A stretch of 64,000 bases of DNA from assembly GCF_900107395.1 (NCBI RefSeq), contig NZ_FNPW01000002.1, forward strand, positions 186,001-250,000, given 5' to 3'. Numbering within the stretch: the stretch's first letter is position 1; each line of letters opens with the position of its first letter. Below the pieces are notes generated by a model. That model was given only the letters and a program-made list of their open reading frames with translations, was not told the DNA's origin and made no database searches. The DNA comes from Pseudomonas sp. NFIX28. Its GTDB lineage: Bacteria; Pseudomonadota; Gammaproteobacteria; Pseudomonadales; Pseudomonadaceae. Positions 1 to 10,286 of the stretch are shown piece by piece. Position numbers and translations under genes: made by a program.

Positions 1-448
1 CCAGCGCCAGCAGCGCCAGGCCCGGCAGGCGCCCGGTAATCAACAGGAAGCCGAGGAACAGGCCGAGGATGATCGCGAAGTTGATGCCGGCGTTGAGCAG
101 CACGATCACCGGCAGGCAGATGCGCGGGAAGCTGATCTTCTTCAGCAGGTTGGCGTTTTCCAGGAACATGCTCTGGCTGCGCAGCGTCAGCTCGGAAAAC
201 AGGCCCCAGGTCAGCAGCCCGGCGCACAGGTAGACGCTGTAGGCCAGGCCATCCTCCACGCCTGGCAGGCGGGCGCGCATCACCTGGGAAAAGATCACCG
301 TGTAGACCACGATCATCGACAGCGGGTTGAGCACGGTCCACAGGGCACCGAACAGCGAGTTGCGATAACGGGCCTGGAACTCGCGTTGCACGCTGCCGAG
401 GATAAAGCCCCGGTAGCTGCGCAGCGAACGGTACAGATTGAGCAGCAT
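1..448 (-). CDS. wzm: ABC-2 type O-antigen export permease Wzm (partial, 3' end beyond window)
   Basis: Reading leftward from an ATG at 448, the frame stays open to the window edge and gives 149 residues beginning MLLNLYRSLRSYRGFILGSV. The protein has the hallmark start of ABC-2 polysaccharide exporter permeases: a cytoplasmic amphipathic stretch (QREFQARYRNSLFGALW, about residues 22-38) followed by at least three hydrophobic segments. The family forms the membrane channel that, with the ATPase Wzt, flips the finished undecaprenyl-linked O-polysaccharide to the periplasm. The ATG overlaps the stop of the mannose-1-phosphate guanylyltransferase gene (ATGA), so it is the fourth gene of the rmd-gmd-wbpW-wzm operon, the same order as the P. 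aeruginosa A-band locus; wzt is expected just outside the window. Confidence 0.85.
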   Translation of the reverse strand, partial: MLLNLYRSLRSYRGFILGSVQREFQARYRNSLFGALWTVLNPLSMIVVYTVIFSQVMRARLPGVEDGLAYSVYLCAGLLTWGLFSELTLRSQSMFLENANLLKKISFPRICLPVIVLLNAGINFAIILGLFLGFLLITGRLPGLALLAL

Positions 449-1890
449 CAGGCCGTCCTGCCGTATTGGTCTTCGAAACGGACGATGTCGTCCTCGCCCA
501 GGTACTCGCCGCTCTGCACTTCGATGATGACCAGGTCGATCACCCCCGGGTTCGCCAAACGGTGCTTGTGCCCGGCGGCGATGAACGTGGATTCGTTGCT
601 GTTGACCAGATGCGAGCCGTCGCCGTTGTTGGTGACCATGGCCGTGCCCTTGACCACCACCCAGTGTTCGTTGCGATGGTGGTGCATCTGCAGCGACAGC
701 GCCGCGCCCGGCTTGACCACGATGCGCTTGATCTTGAAGCCCGGGCCTTCCTCCAGCACGGTGTAGCTGCCCCAGGGGCGGCTGACCGTGCGGTGCAGGC
801 GATAGGACTCGTGGTTTCGATCCTTGAGCTGGCGGGCCACCTGGCGCACATCCTGGGCGCGGTCGGCGTGGACCACCAGGATCGCGTCGGCGGTCTCGAC
901 CACGATCAGGTTGTCGACGCCCACCGTGGCGATCATCCGGCCTTCGCTCTGTACGAAGTTGCCGTGGCTGTCGATGAACAGGGCCTCGCCGGTGGCGCGG
1001 TTATCCTGGGCATCGGCGTCGACCAGGGCGCTGATCGCGCCCCAGGAGCCGATGTCGCTCCAGTCGAACCGCGCGGGCACGACCGCGACCCGTTCCGAGA
1101 TTTCCATCAAGGCATAGTCGATGGAAATGTCCGGCATCTCGGTGAAATGCTCCGCGGGCAATTCATGCTGGATGATGCGGCCGGTCTCCACCGGCGTGCT
1201 CGCGGCGAGGCAGGCGCGCGCCTGTTCCAGCAGCTCGGGAGCGTGCTGTTGCAACTGTTCCAGCAGCGTGGCGACGGTGAAACAGAACATCCCCGAGTTC
1301 CACAGGAAGCGGCCGCTTTGCAGGTAGCCGAGGGCGGTGTTCAGGTCGGGTTTTTCCACGAAACGTTGCACTTTGGCGGCGCCATGCGCGTCGAGGGCGT
1401 CGCCGGACTCGATGTAGCCGAAGCCGGTTTCCGGGGTGCTCGGCGTAACGCCGAAGGTCACCAGGTGGCCGCTTTCTGCCAGTTGCGCGGCATGGGCGAC
1501 CGCGCTTTTGAAGGCCTCCTCGTTACGGATCAGGTGATCGGCCGGCATCACCACCATGGTCACCTGGTCGCCGTGCCGGGCCTGCAGGGCCAGGGCCGCG
1601 GCGGCAATGGCCGGAGCGGTATTGCGGCCCGAAGGCTCGAGGATGAAATGCCCGTAATGCCGATCCAGCCGGGCGGCCAGGAAGTGATCCTTGCTTTGGA
1701 AGAAGTGCTCGCGGTTGGTCACGGTGACGATATCGCCGCTACCGGCCAGCAACCCGGCGGCGCGGCGGTAGGTCTTGCCCAGCAGGCTCTGGCCGTCGGG
1801 CAGGAGCATGAAGGGCTTGGGATGGCCTTCGCGTGAAACCGGCCACAAGCGGGTCCCGGCACCGCCGGAAAGGATCACTGGAATCAGCAT
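448..1890 (-). CDS. wbpW: Mannose-1-phosphate guanylyltransferase / mannose-6-phosphate isomerase
   Basis: 480 residues, the full length of the bifunctional type II PMI/GMP family (AlgA, WbpW, PslB). It makes mannose-6-phosphate from fructose-6-phosphate and GDP-mannose from mannose-1-phosphate. The N-terminal nucleotidyltransferase domain carries the pyrophosphorylase signature GGAGTRLWPVSRE (residues 9-21) and PKPF just after; the C-terminal isomerase domain is a cupin with the metal-binding QMHHHRNEHW motif near residue 390. The RBS AGGAG lies inside the stop codon region of gmd (AAGGAGTAAGGCATG), so translation is coupled. The paralogue name is taken from position in the A-band-type operon between gmd and wzm; sequence alone would not separate it from AlgA or PslB. 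Confidence 0.9.
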   Translation of the reverse strand: MLIPVILSGGAGTRLWPVSREGHPKPFMLLPDGQSLLGKTYRRAAGLLAGSGDIVTVTNREHFFQSKDHFLAARLDRHYGHFILEPSGRNTAPAIAAAALALQARHGDQVTMVVMPADHLIRNEEAFKSAVAHAAQLAESGHLVTFGVTPSTPETGFGYIESGDALDAHGAAKVQRFVEKPDLNTALGYLQSGRFLWNSGMFCFTVATLLEQLQQHAPELLEQARACLAASTPVETGRIIQHELPAEHFTEMPDISIDYALMEISERVAVVPARFDWSDIGSWGAISALVDADAQDNRATGEALFIDSHGNFVQSEGRMIATVGVDNLIVVETADAILVVHADRAQDVRQVARQLKDRNHESYRLHRTVSRPWGSYTVLEEGPGFKIKRIVVKPGAALSLQMHHHRNEHWVVVKGTAMVTNNGDGSHLVNSNESTFIAAGHKHRLANPGVIDLVIIEVQSGEYLGEDDIVRFEDQYGRTA

Positions 1891-1893
1891 GCC

Positions 1894-3773
<1,880 letters not shown>

Positions 3774-4203
3774 AAAGCAGCCTCTCCGGGGAGACTTCGG
3801 CAATATTTGGATACACAAATCGTGTGTAAAAAGCGAAAAATCTTCTACTTAAGAAGAATGTTCTTATTGACGAAGTTTGTTGTAGTTGTTTGGCGCTCAA
3901 TCTGTGCCAATTGAGTTGGAATTTCAACAGGTCCTACCGTGACCGGTAAGTTCTCGTTTTTCAGCATAGGAAAAATCTTGCGGGGAGGTTCCCGAATCTT
4001 CAGAGGATGTGTTTAGAATGCCCCTCGTCTCGACCCCAAAGCGATCAGAGTGGCTGTCTCGGAGCCATGCATAACTGACCAATAGAACAAGAACGTAGAC
4101 GGGCATGAGGACGATGGACGCGCGCCCTTCGACACAGGCGTGGCGCCATGGCTCTACCGTCATTGTGTGAAGTGCCAGGACGGCGGCTTCATCGTGAGAT
4201 GCC
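3774..4203. promoter_or_regulatory. Divergent intergenic region of the O-antigen locus
   Basis: 430 bases between the leftward rmd operon and the rightward glycosyltransferase operon. It is AT-richer than its surroundings, particularly 3830-3900, and must hold both promoters. A TAGAAT hexamer near 4014 resembles a -10 box, but I find no convincing -35 element at the right distance. No JUMPstart element, tRNA or convincing short gene is seen; the open frame at 3924-4214 (minus) has no RBS and no recognisable composition. Confidence 0.4.
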
Positions 4204-5808
4204 ATGAATTTCATTCTTTATTCGGATGTCAACGACGGCTCCATCAGCCAGAGCCTCGGGCGTCCGGAATACAGCTATTACTTCGTGCTCAAGGCTTATC
4301 GCCCGGTGCTGGAAAGCCTTGGGCGGGTTCACGTGGTGCAGGCACCGGACGAGGTCGACCGGCTGTACCACGAGCTGCGGCTCAAGGGCGAAGACTGCCT
4401 GTTCCTTTCGTTCACCCCACCCCAGAAAACCCTCTTCGACCTGGACTGCCCGACCGTGTGCGTGGTGGCCTGGGAGTTCGACTCGATCCCCTGCGAATAC
4501 TGGGACGACGACCCGCGCCAGGACTGGAGCCGCGTCCTCGGCCGCCATGGCCGGGTGATCACCTTGTCCAGTCATACGGCCGATGCGGTGCGTCGGGCGC
4601 TGGGTGAACAGTTTCCGGTGTTGGTGCTGCCGACCCCGTTGTGGGAGCGCTTCGACGGCGTCCGGGCGCAATTCCCCAACGTGGCGGTCAACCCCGGCAC
4701 GGCTTTGCACGTCAACGGCTGCATCATCGACAGCCGGATACTCGGGCTTTCCGCCGACGGCCTGATCGCCCCGGTGCCGCAGGAAACGCCGCCCGCCGCG
4801 CCAGTCGCGGTCGAAGTTGAAGTCGTCGAGGCTCCGCCGCTGACAGCCGGGCGCCGGCTGTTCATCGCCAAGCACTACCTGCGCGAATGGTTGCGGGCGC
4901 TGGTCGGCGGCGAATGGCGCCGGCCGCTGTTCATCAGCAAGCACTATGTTCGCCAATGCTATCGCGAGGGCCTGCGCGACCAGGTGCCCGAGCGCCTGCG
5001 GGCGCTGATGGCCAAGTCCAGGCCGGACAAGGCGTTGCCTGTCGTCCCGCCGCAGCCCGCGCCTGAACCGGAACGCCCCCAGGCCAGCCTCCCGGCCACC
5101 GACCAGCAAGTGCAGTTCCAGGTCGAGGGCGTGGTCTATGTCAGCGTGTTCAACCCCGACGACGGCCGCAAGAACTGGCATCAGTTGATCACCGCGTTCT
5201 GCTGGGCGATGCGCGACGTCGAAGACGCCACCCTGGTGTTGAAGATGACCCAGAACGACCTGTCGACCTATTACGTCGAGATGCTGACCCTGCTGTCGCA
5301 GCTGTCACCGTTCAGCTGCCGGGTGGTGGCCATGCACGGCTACCTGGACGACGAGGAATTCGCCAGGCTCTACGGCGCGGCCAGTTTCTACGTCAACGCC
5401 TCGCGCTGCGAAGGCCTGTGCCTGCCGCTGATGGAGTTCATGGCCTGCGGCAAACCGGTGATCGCGCCACGGCATACGGCCATGCTCGATTACATCGACG
5501 AGGAGGTGGCCTTCGTCGTCGCCTCCAGCCAGGAGCCGGCGATCTGGCCGCAGGACTCGCGCATCCTGTTCAGGACCCTGCGCCATCGCCCGGATTGGGG
5601 ATCGTTGAAAACCGCCTACCAGGACAGTTACCGCATGGCCAAGGAAAACCCCGCGGGGTACCAGTCGATGTCCCTGGCCGCGGCCCGGCGCATGCAGCAA
5701 TACAGCAGCTTCGCCAGCGTGCAGGGGCGCCTGCGGGACTTTTTCGAACTGCCTCCTGCGAGCGAGATCGACGGCGCGTCTTCCCTGGCTGTGGCGGGGA
5801 ATGCCTGA
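4204..5808 (+). CDS. Glycosyltransferase (GT4-like) of the common polysaccharide antigen locus, with internal insertion
   Basis: 534 residues. The C-terminal half is a GT-B glycosyltransferase domain: NPDDGRKNWHQLITAF around residue 318 and the E-x7-E signature EGLCLPLME near residue 400, followed by GKPVIAP. The N-terminal part (FILYSDVNDGSISQSLGRPE) is shared with the next gene. Unlike that paralogue it has an extra segment of roughly 100 residues (about 190-310) containing two related basic blocks, RRLFIAKHYLREW and RRPLFISKHYVRQC, flanked by Pro/Glu-rich linkers. It corresponds by position to P. aeruginosa PA5455, one of five genes reported to be needed for normal A-band polysaccharide. 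Donor and acceptor cannot be read from sequence; transfer of D-rhamnose or a terminal sugar is inferred. Confidence 0.8.
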   Translation: MNFILYSDVNDGSISQSLGRPEYSYYFVLKAYRPVLESLGRVHVVQAPDEVDRLYHELRLKGEDCLFLSFTPPQKTLFDLDCPTVCVVAWEFDSIPCEYWDDDPRQDWSRVLGRHGRVITLSSHTADAVRRALGEQFPVLVLPTPLWERFDGVRAQFPNVAVNPGTALHVNGCIIDSRILGLSADGLIAPVPQETPPAAPVAVEVEVVEAPPLTAGRRLFIAKHYLREWLRALVGGEWRRPLFISKHYVRQCYREGLRDQVPERLRALMAKSRPDKALPVVPPQPAPEPERPQASLPATDQQVQFQVEGVVYVSVFNPDDGRKNWHQLITAFCWAMRDVEDATLVLKMTQNDLSTYYVEMLTLLSQLSPFSCRVVAMHGYLDDEEFARLYGAASFYVNASRCEGLCLPLMEFMACGKPVIAPRHTAMLDYIDEEVAFVVASSQEPAIWPQDSRILFRTLRHRPDWGSLKTAYQDSYRMAKENPAGYQSMSLAAARRMQQYSSFASVQGRLRDFFELPPASEIDGASSLAVAGNA

Positions 5809-7112
5809 TGCTGATCCTCATCCATTCGGAAACCAACAAGAGCAACATCCAGCAGAACCTGGGGCGTCCCGAATACAGTTATTACTTTGTGCTCAAGGAA
5901 TTCCGGCCGGTGCTGGAACGCCTGGGCCAGGTGGTGGAAGTCAGCCACCCCGACGAGCAGGTGGACCGCCTGTATTTCGACTGCCAGAGCCGCGGCGAGG
6001 CGTGCATCTTCCTGTCGTTCTCCCCACCCCATCGCACGCCCAACCATTACGCCTGTCCGACCATCCCGGTGTTTGCCTGGGAGTTCAGCACCATTCCCAC
6101 CGAAAGCTGGCAGGGCGAGCCGCGGCATGACTGGCGCCTGGTTTTGGGCCGCGCGGGCGCGGCGATCACCCATTCCAGCTTTACCGTGCAAGCGGTGCGC
6201 GATGCGATGGGCGAGGACTATCCGATCTGCGCGATTGCGGCCCCGGTCTGGGATCGCTTCGCCCACCGTGGCGAGCAATTGGGCAAGCAGGCGCGGGCGT
6301 CGCGGGTGACCCTCAACCTGCATGGCCTGCTGCTCGACAGCCGGACCCTGGACCTGGACGCCTACGGCCCGGGCTCGCAGCGCGAAGGCACGCCGCTGGC
6401 GCTCGATACCGCGCCCCGCGATTGCCAGCTACTGCTCGATGGGGTGATCTACACCTCGGTGTTCAACCCCTACGACGGGCGCAAGAACTGGCAGGACATG
6501 ATCAGCGCGTTCTGCACCACCTTTCGCGACTGTGCCGACGCCACGCTGGTGCTGAAACTGACCCACCACGACATCGGCAACGCGCTGGCCGACATGCTGC
6601 ATCACCTCTACAAAAACCAGTCCTACCAGTGCCGGATCGTGCTGATCCACGGCTTTTTGGCCGACCCGGACTACGAGCGGCTGGTGGAGGCCACCAGTTA
6701 CGTGGTCAATTCCTCGTTCGGCGAAGGGCAGTGCCTGCCGCTGATGGAGTTCATGTCCTGCGGCAAGCCGGCGGTGGCGCCGTGCAACACCGCGATGGCC
6801 GACTACATCGACCACGGCAACACCTTCATCGTCGACTCCACCGACGAGCTGACCGCCTGGCCCCACGACCCCCGGGCCGCCTACCGCACCCTGCGCTACA
6901 TCACCAACTGGGATTCGCTGTGCTCGGCCTATCGCGCCAGCTACGACGTCGCCTGCCAGGACCCGGAGCGTTATGCCCGGATGTCGACCCAGGCCATCGA
7001 AAGCCTGCGGCGCTTCTGTAGCCAGGCCACGGCCGAACAGCGCCTGGGCGAGTTCTTCGAGCAGGTGCTGGAGCAGCGCAAGGCGCTCGCCGCACCTGGG
7101 CTGCCCGCGTGA
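5808..7112 (+). CDS. Glycosyltransferase (GT4-like), paralogue of the preceding gene
   Basis: 434 residues from the ATG at 5808, which overlaps the previous stop (TGATG). It starts MLILIHSETNKSNIQQNLGR and shares GRPEYSYYFVLK, RPVLE, NPYDGRKNW and EGQCLPLMEFMSCGKP with its neighbour, so the two arose by tandem duplication. The E-x7-E motif (EGQCLPLME) and GKPAVAP mark the sugar-nucleotide-binding GT-B C-terminal domain. It lacks the basic insertion present in the upstream copy. The position matches PA5456. The in-frame upstream extension to 5418 lies entirely inside the first glycosyltransferase and is not used. Confidence 0.82.
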   Translation: MLILIHSETNKSNIQQNLGRPEYSYYFVLKEFRPVLERLGQVVEVSHPDEQVDRLYFDCQSRGEACIFLSFSPPHRTPNHYACPTIPVFAWEFSTIPTESWQGEPRHDWRLVLGRAGAAITHSSFTVQAVRDAMGEDYPICAIAAPVWDRFAHRGEQLGKQARASRVTLNLHGLLLDSRTLDLDAYGPGSQREGTPLALDTAPRDCQLLLDGVIYTSVFNPYDGRKNWQDMISAFCTTFRDCADATLVLKLTHHDIGNALADMLHHLYKNQSYQCRIVLIHGFLADPDYERLVEATSYVVNSSFGEGQCLPLMEFMSCGKPAVAPCNTAMADYIDHGNTFIVDSTDELTAWPHDPRAAYRTLRYITNWDSLCSAYRASYDVACQDPERYARMSTQAIESLRRFCSQATAEQRLGEFFEQVLEQRKALAAPGLPA

Positions 7113-7999
7113 TGCGGGCGTTTCTGCGGCGTTTGCGCAGGGGCGCGGCATTGCCTTCGCCGGTGCTGGCCGAGCCGCCGAGGCCGGCGGTTTCTCCCCG
7201 CGATTGCGGCTTGCGCGACGCCATGCTCGATGGCTGGTTCCGCTCCGAAACCGGCGAGCTGCTCAAGGGCTTTGCCATCACCGCCGAGGACACCCTGCTC
7301 GATGTCGGCTGCGGCGAGGGCGTGGCGACGCTGTTCGCCATGCGCCAGGGCGCCTCGGTGATTTTCACCGACAGCGAGTTCGACAAGGTGCGCGAGCTGG
7401 CCCGGCAAGTCGCCGAGCAATCGCACGTGCCCGCCCTGGGACTGGTCAGCAACAGCTTGCCGCTGCCGCTGGCCCAGGGCTGCGCGAGCAAAGTGGTGTG
7501 CATGGAGGTGCTGGAGCACATCGAGCAGCCCGAGCCGTTTCTCGCCGAGCTGGTGCGCATGGGCCGCCCCGGCGCGCAGTACTTGATCAGCGTTCCGGAC
7601 CCGGTGGGCGAGCATTTGCAGAAGGGCATCGCGCCGCCTGGCTATTACCGCGCGCCGAACCATGTGCAGATATTTTCCCGCGAGGGCTTTGGCCAGATGA
7701 TCGAGGACGCCGGCCTGGTCATCGAACACCGCCAGGCCACGGGCTTTTTCTGGGTCATGGGCATGATCTTCTTCTGGGCCAGCGAACGGGCCGCCGGGCG
7801 CGAGCCGCCGGGCGCCGTGCGCGACCGCATCCAGGCGCCTTACCCGGCGCTGATGGAAGGCTGGGCGCGGGCCTGGGATGAACTGCTGGCGCAACCCGAC
7901 GGGCTGGCGATCAAGCAGGTGCTGGACGGCTTCATGCCGAAAAGCCAGGTCATCATCGCCCGCAAGCCGCTTTCCGGCGCAGGGGCCGCGGCCTCTTGA
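7112..7999 (+). CDS. Class I SAM-dependent methyltransferase (O-antigen locus)
   Basis: 295 residues from ATG 7112 (a GTG at 7109 is an alternative one codon earlier). The SAM-binding motif I is LLDVGCGEGVATLF near residue 63, followed by the acidic ribose-binding loop (VIFTDSEFDK) and the post-motif MEVLEHIEQPEPFLAELVRM typical of the Methyltransf_11/UbiE-like fold. It is related along its length to the methyltransferase at 9147 (shared DAMLDGWF/DAMLSGWF, ITAEDTLLDVGCG/VTAEDTLLDVGCG, PNHVQIF/PNHIRII). In A-band systems, methylation of a terminal rhamnose is a plausible role; that is inference. It corresponds to PA5457 by position. Confidence 0.8.
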   Translation: MRAFLRRLRRGAALPSPVLAEPPRPAVSPRDCGLRDAMLDGWFRSETGELLKGFAITAEDTLLDVGCGEGVATLFAMRQGASVIFTDSEFDKVRELARQVAEQSHVPALGLVSNSLPLPLAQGCASKVVCMEVLEHIEQPEPFLAELVRMGRPGAQYLISVPDPVGEHLQKGIAPPGYYRAPNHVQIFSREGFGQMIEDAGLVIEHRQATGFFWVMGMIFFWASERAAGREPPGAVRDRIQAPYPALMEGWARAWDELLAQPDGLAIKQVLDGFMPKSQVIIARKPLSGAGAAAS

Positions 8000-9153
8000 A
8001 CGACAAGCGGATCATGGACATCGAGCTGCTGCGTGGCCTCGCGGTGCTGGGGGTGGTGTTCCATCATCTGCAAGGCAGTCTGTTTCGCGACGGGGTCGGC
8101 TGGCTGGGCGACATCGCCGCCTACGGGCAATTCTGGTGGGGCGTGGACCTGTTCTTCGCCATCTCCGGCTTTGTCATCGCCCGCAGCCTGATCCCGCAAC
8201 TGCGCGCTTGCACCAGCACTGCGCAGTTCTGGCAGCGGACCCGCGACTTCTGGATTCGCCGCGCCTTCCGCCTGTTGCCTTCGGCGTGGTTATGGCTGCT
8301 GCTGATGTTGCTGGCGAGCCTGTTCCTCAATCGTTCCGGAGCGTTCGGCAGCCTGCACGCCAACCTGTGGGCAACCCTGGCCGGCTTGCTGCAATTTGCC
8401 AACTTGCGTTTTGCCGACAGTTTTTTCCATTACGAATACGGCGCCAGCTTCGTCTACTGGAGCCTGTCGCTGGAGGAGCAGTTCTACCTGCTGCTGCCGG
8501 TGCTGGTGCTGCTGTGCCGCAAATACCTGGCCTGGGTGTTGCTGGCGCTGGTGCTCGTGCAACTCCTGACCACGCGCTCGGCGCTGCTGATGGTCATCCG
8601 CACCGACGCCATGGCCCTGGGCGTGCTGCTGGCGCTGTGGACGGCCCGCGGCAGCTACCGGCACTGGGAACCGAAGTGGCTGGGACGGTATCCGGGGCTC
8701 GGCCCGCTGCTGTTGATCCTGTCCTGCCTGGGCCTGGGCTGGTTGGCTACCGATGGTTTCAATGTCACCCGTTACCGGGTTGGCGCCCTGGCGGTGCTCT
8801 GCGCGCTGTTGGTGTGGATCGCGTCCTATAACCGCGATTACCTGTTGCCCCGCGGCCGGCTGAAAAGCCTGCTGGCCTGGGTCGGCAGCCGTTCCTACGG
8901 GATCTACCTGATTCATGTCCCGGTGTTTCTGCTGGTCCGCGAAGCCTGGTTCCGCCTGGCGCCCCATGGGGCGGACGGGCTGAATGACCAGCCGCTGCTG
9001 GCGCTGGCCTGCGCCGTGGGCCTGCTGCTGTTGCTGAGCGAACTCAACTACCGTGTCATCGAATTGCCCCTGCGCAACCGCGGTGCCGAGCTGGTGCAAC
9101 GCCTGGGCACATCCCGTTCTCCCGTTCCCTCCACTGGAGTCACTTCATGCTGA
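7996..9153 (+). CDS. Acyltransferase 3 family membrane protein (O-antigen acylation)
   Basis: 385 residues from TTG 7996, overlapping the upstream stop; an ATG at 8014 (MDIELLRGLAVLGVVFHH) is an alternative that still keeps the key motif. It has about ten hydrophobic helices and the acyltransferase-3 hallmarks: ELLRGLAVLGVVFHH at the first helix (Arg plus catalytic His), WWGVDLFFAISGFV, the YWSLSLEEQFY signature, and GSRSYGIYLIH near the C-terminus. Family members (OafA, WbpC-like) move acetyl groups from cytoplasmic acetyl-CoA to periplasmic or cytoplasmic sugars. It corresponds to PA5458 by position. Confidence 0.85.
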   Translation: MNDKRIMDIELLRGLAVLGVVFHHLQGSLFRDGVGWLGDIAAYGQFWWGVDLFFAISGFVIARSLIPQLRACTSTAQFWQRTRDFWIRRAFRLLPSAWLWLLLMLLASLFLNRSGAFGSLHANLWATLAGLLQFANLRFADSFFHYEYGASFVYWSLSLEEQFYLLLPVLVLLCRKYLAWVLLALVLVQLLTTRSALLMVIRTDAMALGVLLALWTARGSYRHWEPKWLGRYPGLGPLLLILSCLGLGWLATDGFNVTRYRVGALAVLCALLVWIASYNRDYLLPRGRLKSLLAWVGSRSYGIYLIHVPVFLLVREAWFRLAPHGADGLNDQPLLALACAVGLLLLLSELNYRVIELPLRNRGAELVQRLGTSRSPVPSTGVTSC

Positions 9154-9971
9154 GCCTTCTGAAAAAACTCACGGCGAGCGCTCCTGCGGCCGTAACGCCT
9201 GACGCACCGCCGCCGGCCAAGGTCGACCCGTACATGCTGGGCCTGCAGGACGCCATGCTCAGTGGCTGGTTCAACCAGGAAAACGGCGAACTGTTCAGCG
9301 GTTTTCCGGTGACGGCCGAGGACACCCTGCTGGATGTCGGCTGTGGTGACGGGGGCAACGTGCATTACTGCGCGATGCGCGGGGCGAGGATCATCATTGC
9401 CGACATCGATGCGGCCAAGGTCGAGGCGACGCGCCAGCGGCTGAGCGATACCCCGGCCCGCGGCGTCGAATGCCATGTCACCGACTGCAACCCGCTGCCG
9501 ATCGCCGACGGCACCGCCAGCCGCGTGGTGTCCACCGAGGTCATCGAGCATGTGGACGACCCGGCGCAGTTCCTGTCCGAGCTGGTGCGGGTCGGCCAGC
9601 CGGGCGCGCTGTACCTGCTGAGCGTGCCGCACCCGAGCTCCGAGGACCTGCAAAAGGACATCGCCGCGCCGGAGTATTTCCAGAAGCCCAACCATATCCG
9701 CATCATCAGCGAGGAGCAGTTCAAGCAGATGGTCAGCGACGCCGGGCTGGAGGTGCTCAGCCACAGCCAGTACGGCTTCTATTGGTCGCTGTGGATGCTG
9801 TTGTTCTGGGAAGCCAAGGTCGAATTCAGCAACCCCGACCACCCGTTGCTCGACCAGTGGGCGAAGACCTGGCAGACCATCCTCAACTCGCCGCGCGGGG
9901 TGCAGATCAAGCACGCGCTGGACGCCGTGGTCGCCAAGAGCCAAGTCATCATCGCCCGCAAACCGGCCTGA
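9147..9971 (+). CDS. Class I SAM-dependent methyltransferase, paralogue of the gene at 7112
   Basis: 274 residues. SAM motif I is LLDVGCGDGGNVHYC near residue 54, with the acidic loop IIIADIDAAK and the conserved STEVIEHVDDPAQFLSELVRV. The start ATG (MLSLLKKLTAS) overlaps the end of the acyltransferase by 7 bases. The last gene of the O-antigen arm; corresponds to PA5459. Its similarity to the gene at 7112 points to duplication followed by divergence, so the two may methylate different positions or successive residues. Confidence 0.8.
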   Translation: MLSLLKKLTASAPAAVTPDAPPPAKVDPYMLGLQDAMLSGWFNQENGELFSGFPVTAEDTLLDVGCGDGGNVHYCAMRGARIIIADIDAAKVEATRQRLSDTPARGVECHVTDCNPLPIADGTASRVVSTEVIEHVDDPAQFLSELVRVGQPGALYLLSVPHPSSEDLQKDIAAPEYFQKPNHIRIISEEQFKQMVSDAGLEVLSHSQYGFYWSLWMLLFWEAKVEFSNPDHPLLDQWAKTWQTILNSPRGVQIKHALDAVVAKSQVIIARKPA

Positions 9972-9980
9972 ACCGGCCTA

Positions 9981-10078
9981 TAGCCGCTGCCGAAGGCGGC
10001 GATAAGGCCGCAGGCCTTCGGCGATCTTGCGACCCTGCGCGTCCTTCGGCCGCGATCGCAGCCTGCGGCAGCGGCTAC
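9981..10078. repeat. REP doublet, family A
   Basis: An inverted pair: TAGCCGCTGCCGAAGG on the left and CCTGCGGCAGCGGCTA on the right, with GATAAGGCCGCAGGCC and GCCGCGATCGCAG inside. The same unit recurs at 10165, 11543, 11706 and 41566 and as a single arm at 53879. This is a typical Pseudomonas extragenic palindrome mobilised by RAYT transposases. Confidence 0.85.
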
Positions 10079-10164
10079 AGGGGCTGCGTGAATGTTGGGC
10101 AAGGGTGGATTTTGCGGGAATGACGAAGGGGCAGTTTGCGAAATGACGCCTGGCGCGGTTTTTT

Positions 10165-10277
10165 GTAGCCGCTGCCGAAGGCTCGGGCCGCGTTCGGACG
10201 ATAAGGCCGCAGGCCTTCGGCGATCTTGAGGTCTTGCGCGCCCTGCGGCCGCGATCGCAGCCTGCGGCAGCGGCTAC
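10165..10277. repeat. REP doublet, family A
   Basis: Second copy between the methyltransferase and the LysE gene: GTAGCCGCTGCCGAAGGCT at the left and GCCTGCGGCAGCGGCTAC at the right. The spacer differs in length from the 9981 copy. The two copies fill most of the 315-base gap 9972-10286; nothing else is seen in it. Confidence 0.85.
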
Positions 10278-10286
10278 GGGCCTGCC

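Larger units (their letters stand above)
7112..9999 (+). other. Methyltransferase-acyltransferase-methyltransferase block of the O-antigen locus
   Basis: Three genes here (7112-7999, 7996-9153, 9147-9971) overlap one another by a few bases, so they are translationally coupled to each other and to the glycosyltransferases. The two outer genes are paralogous SAM methyltransferases and the middle one a membrane acyltransferase. The arrangement mirrors P. aeruginosa PA5457-PA5459. Together they are candidates for capping or decorating the D-rhamnan chain. Confidence 0.6.

Noticed and set aside
466..1836. Long open frame on the plus strand opposite wbpW
   Set aside because: It is antisense to a fully conserved gene, and its His/Gly/Val-rich composition is that of a GC-rich shadow frame. 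The same applies to similar frames opposite gmd, rmd, the CdsA-like gene and the SPFH gene.
3924..4214. Small leftward frame in the O-antigen promoter region
   Set aside because: It overlaps the start of the glycosyltransferase, has no ribosome binding site, and no recognisable composition.
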